From the NCBI GenBank assembly GCA_031281765.1, contig JAITEX010000171.1:1-10054 (forward strand): DNA of 10,054 nt, given 5' to 3'. Every line of letters begins with the position of its first letter. The stretch's first letter is position 1. The notes under the pieces were generated by a model. That model had not been told where the DNA came from. It made no database searches and saw only the letters and a list, made by a program, of their open reading frames with translations. Positions 1 through 5,888 of the stretch are shown here, piece after piece. Source of the DNA: Eubacteriales Family XIII. Incertae Sedis bacterium (GTDB taxonomy: Bacteria; Bacillota; Clostridia; Peptostreptococcales; Anaerovoracaceae). The translations under genes and the position numbers were made by a program.

Positions 1-69
1 CGCGAAGAAGGCGTCGATGATGACGACGCCCTCGAACTCTTTCTCGTGCTGACGAGTATCGCCATTCAA
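1..69 (-). CDS. Possible partial gene at left edge, unidentified
   Basis: After the stop codon of the CheA-like gene the same minus-strand frame stays open to the window edge. It could start at a TTG at 67-69, which would give 23 residues visible here. The support is base composition: GC by codon position in this frame is roughly 62, 31 and 77 percent (counted by hand over 1-78), a pattern usual for coding DNA of this GC content. No Shine-Dalgarno sequence is visible before the TTG and no family can be recognised from so short a piece. An ATG at 63-65 opens another minus-strand frame, but that one is serine-rich and unconvincing. Its position suggests the next gene of the arg/CheA-like operon. 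Confidence 0.2.
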   Translation of the reverse strand, partial: MNGDTRQHEKEFEGVVIIDAFFA

Positions 70-78
70 GCGGATACG

Positions 79-1455
79 TCAATGTTTATCGGGAAGAATC
101 TGATTCGGGAGTTCTTCAACACCAAGTAAAGCGGGATCGAGAAGCAGGCTTATATCCCCGTTTTCCGACAGGGCGCAGCCGGAGATACCGAGAGCCGCTA
201 TATTGTAGGCATCGAAGAATGCCGGCATATCCAACCGCGTGGCCACCTGCGTACCGATCACATCGTCCACGCGCAGACGGAAGCGTCCGCCCGTCTCTCT
301 CGAAAAAACCGAAAGGGCTATACCGCCGGAGGTGTCCGCGGCGGTATTTTTTATGCCGAGCTTTTCCGCTAAGCTGACAGACGGCGCGTCAGAGCTTTCA
401 GCTACGGAGACTTCCTCCACCGCCGATACGGGCAGCGAATAGCTTTCGCCGCCGCAGGAGATACGCAGGCACTCGAGCCGTTCGGACACAAAGGGGACGT
501 TCTTTTTTGTGTCCTCCGCGTCATGAGCGGACACAGAAGGGACGTTCTTTTTTGTGTCCTCCGCATCATGGACGGAGACGGGTAAGGCGGCCTCTTTTTC
601 GTCCGGAACCGCCCCGGGCGCGGATGCGACCGGCGCTACGGGCGCGGATGCGACCGGGGCGGGCGAAGCCGCCGGCGGTTCCTGCGTCTGCGCCGTCGCA
701 GGTTCGTATCCCGGCATGGACCCGATAAACGACACGGATTCGACGGACAGCGTCCCCTTCATGAGTTTTTCAAGCTGTTCACGGAACATCGTTGTCTCGA
801 GGGCGAGATAAAAACCGTTTTCCTTGATGTATTCGGCCGCCTCGGGGTCATTTTTCGCCTCCTCAGGAAAGACCGCCAGCACCGTGCCGATTTTCGTAAG
901 CTTCTCGGTAAGCATATACGCGCGCACGTTCTCCATGCGTGAGTCCTCGTAGAAATAGATATGGAGGATAAACCGGCCCGGGGTTCCGGACGCCGCAGGC
1001 GCGGGTTCGGACGCCGGTACGGGAGCCGGAGCGGTCAAAACTTCCGGCGCCGCGATCTCTGCCGTCAGGTTTTTCAGGTACGCCCTCAGCGCGTCCGCGT
1101 TTTCCGTTTTCGGTTCGCCGTTTTGTATCTTATCAACCTCACAGCCGATATATTCCGCAACCTTCACGGCGGCGTCGGCAAGCCGGCCCGCCTCTTCTTC
1201 CGTCAGGCTTGCGGCCGATACCGCCGCAAACAGGTTCTCGGTCTCGGCGGCAATATCCGCTATCAGGTCAAACCGCATCATATCCGACGAATTTTTTATC
1301 GTCGCCATTATGCGCTGCATCTCCGCGTCTCCCGCGCGCGAAAACGAACCGGCCGTCTTGGCTTCCCGCAGCATGGCCGTCAGGCGGCCGAGCAGGGTCG
1401 TCGTCTCAAAGGTATAGAGTTCTAAAACCGAATCGTCATAGGTACTATCCGCCAT
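79..1455 (-). CDS. CheA-like protein lacking kinase domains (degenerate HPt, P2-like, CheW-like)
   Basis: The 458-residue product looks like the ends of a chemotaxis histidine kinase without its middle. Residues 9-110 resemble an HPt (P1) helical bundle, including the stretch ATIKNSSDMMRF. In CheA this reads H-T-(I/L)-K-G-S-S, and the phospho-accepting His is Ala51 here. Residues 160-245 resemble the P2 domain that binds CheY/CheB. Residues 325-448 look like a CheW/P5 SH3-type domain. Ala/Pro-rich linkers join them. There is no P3 dimerisation helix and no P4 ATPase with N, G1 or G2 boxes, so it cannot phosphorylate anything by itself. It may be a scaffold or phosphate-independent partner in a receptor array. 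The ATG at 1453-1455 lies 12 bases after the argD stop, and AGAGGTGA overlaps that stop, so the gene is probably cotranscribed with argCBD. The linker holds 15-residue tandem repeats at about 296-325. The domain calls rest on pattern recognition, with the CheW-like and HPt calls the firmer ones. Confidence 0.72.
   Translation of the reverse strand: MADSTYDDSVLELYTFETTTLLGRLTAMLREAKTAGSFSRAGDAEMQRIMATIKNSSDMMRFDLIADIAAETENLFAAVSAASLTEEEAGRLADAAVKVAEYIGCEVDKIQNGEPKTENADALRAYLKNLTAEIAAPEVLTAPAPVPASEPAPAASGTPGRFILHIYFYEDSRMENVRAYMLTEKLTKIGTVLAVFPEEAKNDPEAAEYIKENGFYLALETTMFREQLEKLMKGTLSVESVSFIGSMPGYEPATAQTQEPPAASPAPVASAPVAPVASAPGAVPDEKEAALPVSVHDAEDTKKNVPSVSAHDAEDTKKNVPFVSERLECLRISCGGESYSLPVSAVEEVSVAESSDAPSVSLAEKLGIKNTAADTSGGIALSVFSRETGGRFRLRVDDVIGTQVATRLDMPAFFDAYNIAALGISGCALSENGDISLLLDPALLGVEELPNQILPDKH
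484..573. repeat. Two tandem 45-bp palindromic repeat units inside a gene
   Basis: Units at 484-528 and 529-573 differ at only a few positions. Each contains a 31-bp dyad (484-514 and 529-559). In the first copy GGACACAAA at the left end pairs perfectly with TTTGTGTCC at the right end. The second copy keeps seven outer pairs. The 45-bp period keeps the reading frame and encodes two copies of HDAEDTKKNVP in the linker before the CheW-like domain. The sequence resembles the short dispersed GGGAC/GTCC palindromes seen in several Bacillota genomes, so these may be REP/MITE-type elements turned into linker. That origin is an inference. Confidence 0.8.
616..657. repeat. 24-bp-period repeat encoding Ala/Pro/Val linker
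   Basis: An 18-bp word beginning GGGCGCGGATG occurs at 616-633 and again at 640-657, a 24-bp period. On the minus strand it encodes repeated Ala-Pro-Val-Ala-Ser units of a low-complexity flexible linker between the P2-like and CheW-like parts of the CheA-like protein. It is probably expanded by slippage and has no function beyond linker length. Confidence 0.6.
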
Positions 1456-1467
1456 AAGCCTTCGCCG

Positions 1468-2646
1468 TCACCTCTCCGCTGTCGCAAGCGTCTCCGCAAA
1501 TATGCCGAGCCCCGCTTCTATCTCATCGTCCGTAATAATGAGCGGCGGCAGAAACCTGATTTTCTCCTTCGCCGTCAATACGAGCAAACCGTTCTTCAGG
1601 CACGCGGCGGCTACCCGCTTCGCGTCCGCGTTTGTGAGCGATACGCCGATCATCAGGCCGATGCCGCTGATGTCCGCAACGCCGTCCATGCCGGTCAGCT
1701 TTTCCTTGAACAGCTCCCCCTTCCGTCGCACTTCCGCGAGGAAATCATCCTGTATGCGCGACAGGACATAGTCCGCTCCCGCGCAGACGACGGGGTTGCC
1801 GCCATAGGTGGAGCCATGGTCGCCGGGCTTCAGCGTATCCTTTGTCCGTTCGCCGAACAGTATGCCGCCGAGCGGCAATCCGCCGCCCATTCCCTTGGCC
1901 ACCGTCACAATATCGGGTTTTACGCCGAAATATTCATATGCCATAAACCGGCCCGTACGCGCCACGCCCGTCTGGACTTCGTCGGCAATCAGCAGAATGT
2001 CCCGCTCCGCGCAGACGCGCGCAATCTCCGCTACATAGTCGGCGTCGAGCACGTTCACGCCGCTTTCTCCCTGCACAAATTCTATCATTATCGCGCAGGT
2101 GCGGTCCGATAGTTTAGCGTAGAGGGAATCGATGTCGTTCGGTTTCGCGTAGGCAAAGCCCTGCAGGAGCGGAGAAAAATCCTTGTGGAAGGACTCCTGT
2201 CCCGTAGCCGTGATCGTCGCCATCGTGCGCCCGTGGAACGAACCGTCGAGCGTCACTATCTCGCTGCGCCCGCCGCGCCCGCTCATGCCGTACTTCCGCG
2301 CGGCCTTTATCGCGCCCTCGTTCGCCTCCGCGCCCGAATTGCAGAAAAACATATTCGCCATGCCGGACAGCTTCGTCATCTTCTCGGCGGCCGCGGCACA
2401 GGGTTCATTGTAAAACAGGTTTGACGTATGCTGCAGCTTCGCGGCCTGTTCCGCCACAGCCGCCGCCCAGCCCGGGTCGCTGAAGCCGAGGATATTCACG
2501 CCGATGCCCGACGTGAAGTCTATCCACTCCTCACCCGCCGGGCCGTAGGCTCGCGCCCCGCGCCCGCTTATGATAGCCGCGTCGTAACGCGCATAGGTAT
2601 TCGCCGTATAGGTATCCTCTAATCTTTTTATCGTTTCAAAATCCAT
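1468..2646 (-). CDS. argD: Acetylornithine aminotransferase (ArgD)
   Basis: This PLP-dependent class III aminotransferase moves the amino group of glutamate onto N-acetylglutamate semialdehyde, giving N2-acetylornithine, in the arginine pathway in the cytoplasm. Family marks are clear: the phosphate-binding stretch NSGAEANEGAIKAAR, the cofactor-ring Asp in IADEVQTG, and the Schiff-base lysine in TVAKGMGGGLPLGG (Lys251 counting from the start chosen here). The length of 392 residues is normal. The frame is open from a GTG at 2664, but AAGGGAG lies inside that extension and sits six bases before the ATG at 2644-2646, so translation most likely begins there with MDFETIKRLED. The gene follows argB after 73 bases and precedes the CheA-like gene by 12. 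Relatives such as ornithine or succinylornithine aminotransferase share these motifs, but the argCB context settles the call. Confidence 0.95.
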   Translation of the reverse strand: MDFETIKRLEDTYTANTYARYDAAIISGRGARAYGPAGEEWIDFTSGIGVNILGFSDPGWAAAVAEQAAKLQHTSNLFYNEPCAAAAEKMTKLSGMANMFFCNSGAEANEGAIKAARKYGMSGRGGRSEIVTLDGSFHGRTMATITATGQESFHKDFSPLLQGFAYAKPNDIDSLYAKLSDRTCAIMIEFVQGESGVNVLDADYVAEIARVCAERDILLIADEVQTGVARTGRFMAYEYFGVKPDIVTVAKGMGGGLPLGGILFGERTKDTLKPGDHGSTYGGNPVVCAGADYVLSRIQDDFLAEVRRKGELFKEKLTGMDGVADISGIGLMIGVSLTNADAKRVAAACLKNGLLVLTAKEKIRFLPPLIITDDEIEAGLGIFAETLATAER

Positions 2647-2681
2647 GCTCATCTCCCTTGTCACCGTATAGCCATATCGCG

Positions 2682-2710
2682 GCGGGCATTATACCGGAAA
2701 ATACGCCCGC
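2682..2710 (-). other. Hairpin in the argB-argD gap
   Basis: On the minus strand GCGGGCGT (2703-2710) can pair with ATGCCCGC (2682-2689) around a 13-base loop, eight pairs including one G-U. It lies between the argB stop and the argD start. No run of T follows, so it does not look like an intrinsic terminator. It may stabilise mRNA ends or tune the expression of argD relative to argB. The loop side also contains a TATAAT (2688-2693, minus strand) without a convincing -35 box. Confidence 0.4.
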
Positions 2711-2719
2711 GTCCCGCGC

Positions 2720-3574
2720 CTACCTTCGTATCAGGGTCCCGATGCCGCTGTCGCTGAACAGTTCCAACAGTATCGAATGTTCGAGCCGCCCGTCGATAAT
2801 GACCGCGCTCGCCACGCCCTTTTCTATCGCCTTCGTGCACGCCTCTATCTTTGGCAGCATTCCGCCGGACAGGATGCCCGCGTCCCGCAGAGACGGAATA
2901 CCGGAAAGCGCAATATCCGTAATCAGGCTGTCCTCGTCGGACGGGTCTTTCAGTATGCCGCGAATGTCCGTCAGCATAATGAGCTTTTCCGCGCCGAGCG
3001 CCGCCGCGATCTCACCGGCCGCGGTGTCAGCGTTGATATTATACACCCGGCCCGCCTCGTCAACGCCGACCGTCGCGATAACGGGAATAAACCCCTCTTC
3101 GAGAAGCAGCCGCACAGCGGACACGTCCGTCTCAACGATGTCGCCCACATACCCGAGGTCGGCGTGCGTGGTCTTCTTGACCTTCAGCATCGCGCCGTCC
3201 ACGCCGGACAGGCCCACCGCCCTTCCGCGCGACCGGTGCACGAGCGACACGAGGCTTTTGTTCACCTTTCCCGCAAGCACCATCGAGACCACGTCGGCCG
3301 TCTCCTCATCCGTATACCGGAGCCCGTCGACAAAGACGCTTTCCTTGCCGAGAGCCTCAAGCGTGGCGCTTATTTCAGGCCCGCCGCCATGCACGAGCAC
3401 TATCCTCATACCGACGAGCGACAGCAGGACGATGTCGCGCATCACGGATTTCTTCAATTTTTCGTCCGTCATGGCCGCACCCCCGTATTTGACCACTATC
3501 GTCTTGCCGTCATATTTCTGTATATACGGCAGCGCCTCTATCAGTATATTTGCCCGTTCGATTCTCTGCTGCAT
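2720..3574 (-). CDS. argB: Acetylglutamate kinase (ArgB)
   Basis: This enzyme phosphorylates N-acetylglutamate with ATP, the second step of arginine synthesis, and belongs to the amino acid kinase fold. Visible marks are VVKYGGAAM near residue 28 (ATP phosphate binding), the glycine-rich LVHGGGPEIS (substrate binding), the Asn/Asp-rich NINADTAAGEIAAAL, and the C-terminal GIGTLI ending. The length of 284 residues is typical. The N-terminus (ERANILIEALPYI) matches the extra helix that, in the arginine-inhibited hexameric enzymes, links dimers and carries feedback control. Arginine sensitivity is therefore likely, though inferred. The ATG shares its A with the argC stop (TGATG), which points to translational coupling with argC. 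Confidence 0.96.
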   Translation of the reverse strand: MQQRIERANILIEALPYIQKYDGKTIVVKYGGAAMTDEKLKKSVMRDIVLLSLVGMRIVLVHGGGPEISATLEALGKESVFVDGLRYTDEETADVVSMVLAGKVNKSLVSLVHRSRGRAVGLSGVDGAMLKVKKTTHADLGYVGDIVETDVSAVRLLLEEGFIPVIATVGVDEAGRVYNINADTAAGEIAAALGAEKLIMLTDIRGILKDPSDEDSLITDIALSGIPSLRDAGILSGGMLPKIEACTKAIEKGVASAVIIDGRLEHSILLELFSDSGIGTLIRR

Positions 3575-4512
3575 CAGTCCAAAAGCCCCTTCTTCTCATC
3601 AATGCCGAGCATACTGTTCAGGCACTGCACAGCGGCGCCAGCCGCCCCTTTGCCGAGATTGTCGTACCTCGCCGTCAGCGTGATTCGCTCCTCGTTCCCG
3701 TTGATGCTGATTTCCACGTCGTTCCGGCCCGCATAGGCCGCGGCGCTCAGGTAGCCGTCCCCGGGCACTGCGCCCTCCCGCCTGACCGTGATAAAATCCT
3801 CTTTCGCATAATAATCTTCAAGAGCCGCCCTGACGTCTGACGCGCCCGCGCCGTCCGCGAGCTGCTCCCGGAACAGTCCGGTGACCACCTCTATCCCGCT
3901 GAAATAATCAGCGACATGGGGCGTGAAAACCGGCTCGCGTTCACAGAGCGCATACTTTTTCATTTCCGGCAGATGCTTGTGCCGCTGCCCAAGCGCGTAC
4001 TGCCGCGGCGCGCTGAATTCCGCAGCCCTGCCCGCGCTTTCATATTCGGCTATCATCGCTTTGCCGCCGCCGCTGTAACCGGTCACGGAGTGCGCGATAA
4101 ACGGATGGCCTTTCCGGACGATACCGGATTCGACGAGCGGCCGCGCGAGCAGGATGAAGCCCGTCGCGTGGCAGCCCGGCACGGCGACCCGGTTTGCGCC
4201 CGCTATGCGTTCGCGCTGCGCGGCCCCGAGCTCCGGCAGCCCGTAGACCCACGCGGGGTCCACGCGGTGTACCGTCGACGCGTCGATAAGGCGCGCGTCC
4301 GTCGGCGCACGCGCGGCAATCTTAGCGGATTCTGTGTCCGGGAGGCAGAGTACCGAAACGTCCGCAGCCCGAATTTGCGCGAGCCGCGCGTCCTCGTCCT
4401 TGCGCGCCTCACCCGTCAGCTCCGTTATTTCAATATCGTCCCGCTCCGCCAGCAAAGACGTGATGCGCAGCCCCGTCGTCCCCGAGCTTCCGTCAATAAA
4501 AATTGTGTACAT
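3574..4512 (-). CDS. argC: N-acetyl-gamma-glutamyl-phosphate reductase, type 2 (ArgC)
   Basis: It reduces N-acetylglutamyl phosphate with NADPH to the semialdehyde, the third step of arginine synthesis. The 312-residue protein is of the short 'type 2' form, starting with the nucleotide-binding FIDGSSGTTGLRI. The catalytic cysteine is Cys114 in VPGCHATGF, and SVTGYSGGGKAMI is the conserved segment near the active site. The ATG at 4510-4512 is preceded by GAGGTAAGGT, a purine-rich ribosome binding site close to the start. A TATAAT at 4531-4536 (minus strand) gives a very short leader. It is the first gene of argC-argB-argD-CheA-like. No convincing ArgR operator can be seen in the 59-base upstream gap. 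Confidence 0.95.
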   Translation of the reverse strand: MYTIFIDGSSGTTGLRITSLLAERDDIEITELTGEARKDEDARLAQIRAADVSVLCLPDTESAKIAARAPTDARLIDASTVHRVDPAWVYGLPELGAAQRERIAGANRVAVPGCHATGFILLARPLVESGIVRKGHPFIAHSVTGYSGGGKAMIAEYESAGRAAEFSAPRQYALGQRHKHLPEMKKYALCEREPVFTPHVADYFSGIEVVTGLFREQLADGAGASDVRAALEDYYAKEDFITVRREGAVPGDGYLSAAAYAGRNDVEISINGNEERITLTARYDNLGKGAAGAAVQCLNSMLGIDEKKGLLD

Positions 4513-4530
4513 ACCTTACCTCGAATATTG

Positions 4531-4536
4531 ATTATA
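4531..4536 (-). promoter_or_regulatory. argC: Probable -10 box of the argC operon
   Basis: On the minus strand TATAAT lies 18 bases upstream of the argC ATG. The expected transcription start near 4524 would leave a leader of about 11 bases that still contains GAGGTAAGGT. The hexamer at the -35 position (ACATCA) is poor, so an activator or a weak promoter is possible. Confidence 0.5.
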
Positions 4537-4558
4537 TCATGGTACGTTTATTTTGATG

Positions 4559-4564
4559 TATAAT
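4559..4564 (+). promoter_or_regulatory. -10 box abutting the lipoprotein start codon
   Basis: TATAAT ends seven bases before the ATG at 4572, so transcription would be expected to start at or next to that ATG. No Shine-Dalgarno sequence lies between. The mRNA may be leaderless. No good -35 hexamer is present at 16-18 bases. Confidence 0.45.
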
Positions 4565-4571
4565 ATCTTTT

Positions 4572-5321
4572 ATGAAACTTAAATTTATTACACGAAAAAG
4601 AATGGCTATGATAGCGGCGCTCGGCGTGATGATGCTGGCGATGGCGGCGCTTGCCGCATGTACGCCCGCGAAAGCGGATAGCCCCTTAACGGTGAAAGCG
4701 CCGGTCCATACGGCCGTGCTGAAAAGCGATTTGCCGCTTACGCCGGCCCAGAGTGAGTCGAAATACGCGTATGTGGTTTCGGCGTCCGGCTATCCGGGCG
4801 GAAACTTTGATGTGGGCGAGACGGAAGAGAAGCTCCCGAATCCGATAGACGCTGTTATCCGCGTACTTGCGGACGTCACAAATTCCGGCATCAAGTATGA
4901 CCTCTGCGCCATTGAGGCGGGGGCCGACGCGCTGACCGCGCCGACAGAGGCCATGGCTATTATCGCCGTAAACGACTATGAGCAAAGAAAAGCTCTGCAG
5001 GTCTTTGAATCCTCGGCAAAGGAATTCAGCGACATGGATGTCTCCGTCGCGATAACGCAGACCGTCGTCCCCGGGTACGCCGTTTCGGCCGATGACGCGA
5101 GCAAGGTCGTGACACAGCTCTCGAGTTTGACGGGCAACGATTTCACGCAGGACAACGAGGGGCTTTCCGGCGTCTTTACCGGCCGCGTATCCCTGAAGCC
5201 GGACCACTTTGTCTGCGACGTTTCCATTATCGGCTCGGACGCTCAGGCTGTCGACAGAGTCTCCGGCGAATGCATCGGCATCGAGGCCCTGTCCGGAATA
5301 CCGCTACAACGCGTCACCTAG
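4572..5321 (+). CDS. Putative lipoprotein resembling the M20C dipeptidase lid/dimerisation domain
   Basis: The 249-residue product begins with basic residues (KLKFITRKR), then a hydrophobic segment (12-29) and a lipobox LAAC with Cys30. It is therefore probably exported, lipidated and membrane-anchored. After a linker, residues 68-235 recall the middle domain of PepD/PepV-type (M20C) dipeptidases. GYPGGNFDVGETEEKLPNPI parallels their G-G-H-S-G-x-x-I-x-x-x-R-G-N-A segment, and APTEAMAIIAV parallels their R-N-A-I-P-R-E-A-x-A-x-I-A-V strand. A later strand pair (SGVFTGRVSLKPDHFVCDVSI) fits the end of the domain. The metal-binding catalytic domain is absent and the His of GGHSG is Tyr/Pro here, so it should not be a peptidase. 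It could be a binding or scaffold protein. The start is the first ATG, without a ribosome binding site. The homology is my reading of the pattern and needs a profile search. Confidence 0.6.
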   Translation: MKLKFITRKRMAMIAALGVMMLAMAALAACTPAKADSPLTVKAPVHTAVLKSDLPLTPAQSESKYAYVVSASGYPGGNFDVGETEEKLPNPIDAVIRVLADVTNSGIKYDLCAIEAGADALTAPTEAMAIIAVNDYEQRKALQVFESSAKEFSDMDVSVAITQTVVPGYAVSADDASKVVTQLSSLTGNDFTQDNEGLSGVFTGRVSLKPDHFVCDVSIIGSDAQAVDRVSGECIGIEALSGIPLQRVT

Positions 5322-5352
5322 ATGTGCGCCGGCGGCTAATGTGTTAAACTAC

Positions 5353-5358
5353 TATAAT
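5353..5358 (+). promoter_or_regulatory. dfx: Possible -10 box of dfx
   Basis: TATAAT lies 31 bases before the dfx ATG, which would put the transcript start near 5365 and leave a leader carrying the strong AAAGGAGG (5376-5383). The -35 region (about 5330-5335) is GC-rich and does not match TTGACA. The gene may instead, or also, be read from the lipoprotein promoter. Confidence 0.35.
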
Positions 5359-5389
5359 AGAATATGTTAGGGTACAAAGGAGGAACATT

Positions 5390-5773
5390 ATGATTGACAT
5401 TACATTTTACCGCTGCAATCACTGCGGCAATATCTTCGAAGTCGTGAAAGACGCGGGCGTGACGCCGCTCTGCTGCGGCGAACCGATGGAGAAGCTTGCC
5501 GCCAACACGACGGACGCGGCCGTCGAAAAGCACGTCCCCGTCATCGAGAAAGACGGCGACACGGTTACCGTCAAAGTCGGTTCCGTACCGCACCCGATGC
5601 TCGAGGAACATTACATCCAGTGGGTCGTCATTGCGCAGAACGGCCTTATTCAGCGCGCGGCGCTGAAGCCGGGCGGCGCGCCCGAGGCTACGTTCAAGAT
5701 AGCCGACGCGGACGCCCCCGTGACCGCCTACGAATACTGCAACCTGCACGGTCTCTGGGCCGCGGAAGCATAA
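5390..5773 (+). CDS. dfx: Desulfoferrodoxin / superoxide reductase
   Basis: This protein reduces superoxide to hydrogen peroxide without making oxygen, an oxidative defence typical of anaerobes, in the cytoplasm with rubredoxin-like electron donors. Both iron sites are visible. The N-terminal desulforedoxin-like centre I uses Cys9, Cys12, Cys28 and Cys29 (YRCNHCG and LCCGEPM). The catalytic His4-Cys centre II uses His48 in EKHVP, His68 in PHPM, His74 in EEHYIQW, and Cys117 and His120 in CNLHG. The Glu46-Lys47 pair next to His48 is the usual catalytic lysine region. The length of 127 residues fits two-iron desulfoferrodoxins. AAAGGAGG, six bases before the ATG, is an excellent ribosome binding site. 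It lies 68 bases downstream of the lipoprotein gene and is followed by a strong terminator. Confidence 0.97.
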   Translation: MIDITFYRCNHCGNIFEVVKDAGVTPLCCGEPMEKLAANTTDAAVEKHVPVIEKDGDTVTVKVGSVPHPMLEEHYIQWVVIAQNGLIQRAALKPGGAPEATFKIADADAPVTAYEYCNLHGLWAAEA

Positions 5774-5805
5774 GCGCATTTCAACAGTACAAAAAGTGCA
5801 CGCAT

Positions 5806-5837
5806 AACGGAGGCGGGGCTCAGGCCCCGCCTCCGTT
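5806..5837. terminator. Bidirectional intrinsic terminator between dfx and the glycyl radical enzyme gene
   Basis: A perfect 14-bp inverted repeat (AACGGAGGCGGGGC and its complement) surrounds a TCAG loop. It sits between convergent genes, 33 bases after the dfx stop and 52 bases beyond the stop of the minus-strand enzyme gene. On the minus strand a T5 run (5791-5795) follows some ten bases later. On the plus strand only the T-rich CAGTATTTCGTTG follows. Confidence 0.82.
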
Positions 5838-5855
5838 CAGTATTTCGTTGCGTAT

Positions 5856-5868
5856 GGGGACAGTCCCC
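5856..5868. repeat. Short GGGGACAGTCCCC palindrome
   Basis: A 13-bp palindrome with six-base arms and one central base lies between the terminator and the stop of the glycyl radical enzyme gene. Its GGGGAC end matches the GGGGAC core of the 45-bp repeat unit at 484-528, so it may be a remnant of the same kind of dispersed palindromic element. The link is tentative because the shared stretch is short. Confidence 0.45.
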
Positions 5869-5888
5869 TCGCGATCATGCGCTCTTCC

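Noticed and set aside
1..129. Plus-strand open frame ending with TAA at 127-129, protein-like in look, overlapping the end of the CheA-like gene
   Set aside because: Over 1-78 the codon-position GC pattern favours the minus-strand reading (third position richest), and over 79-129 the frame is antisense to the CheW-like domain. A convergent gene end cannot be fully excluded from this window.
484..573. CRISPR array
   Set aside because: There are only two adjacent units with no unique spacers, and they lie inside a coding frame.
79..1455. Full CheA histidine kinase
   Set aside because: The 458 residues contain no ATPase boxes, no dimerisation helices and no HPt histidine. The region between the P2-like and CheW-like parts is only low-complexity linker.
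2688..2693. Internal promoter before argD (TATAAT, minus strand)
   Set aside because: The -35 position reads CGGGAC and the hexamer lies in a hairpin; argB and argD are more simply one transcript.
4513..4571. Possible ArgR/AhrC operator upstream of argC
   Set aside because: AT-rich half-site-like pieces such as AATATTC occur, but no two halves make an acceptable TGAAT-N-ATTCA dyad.
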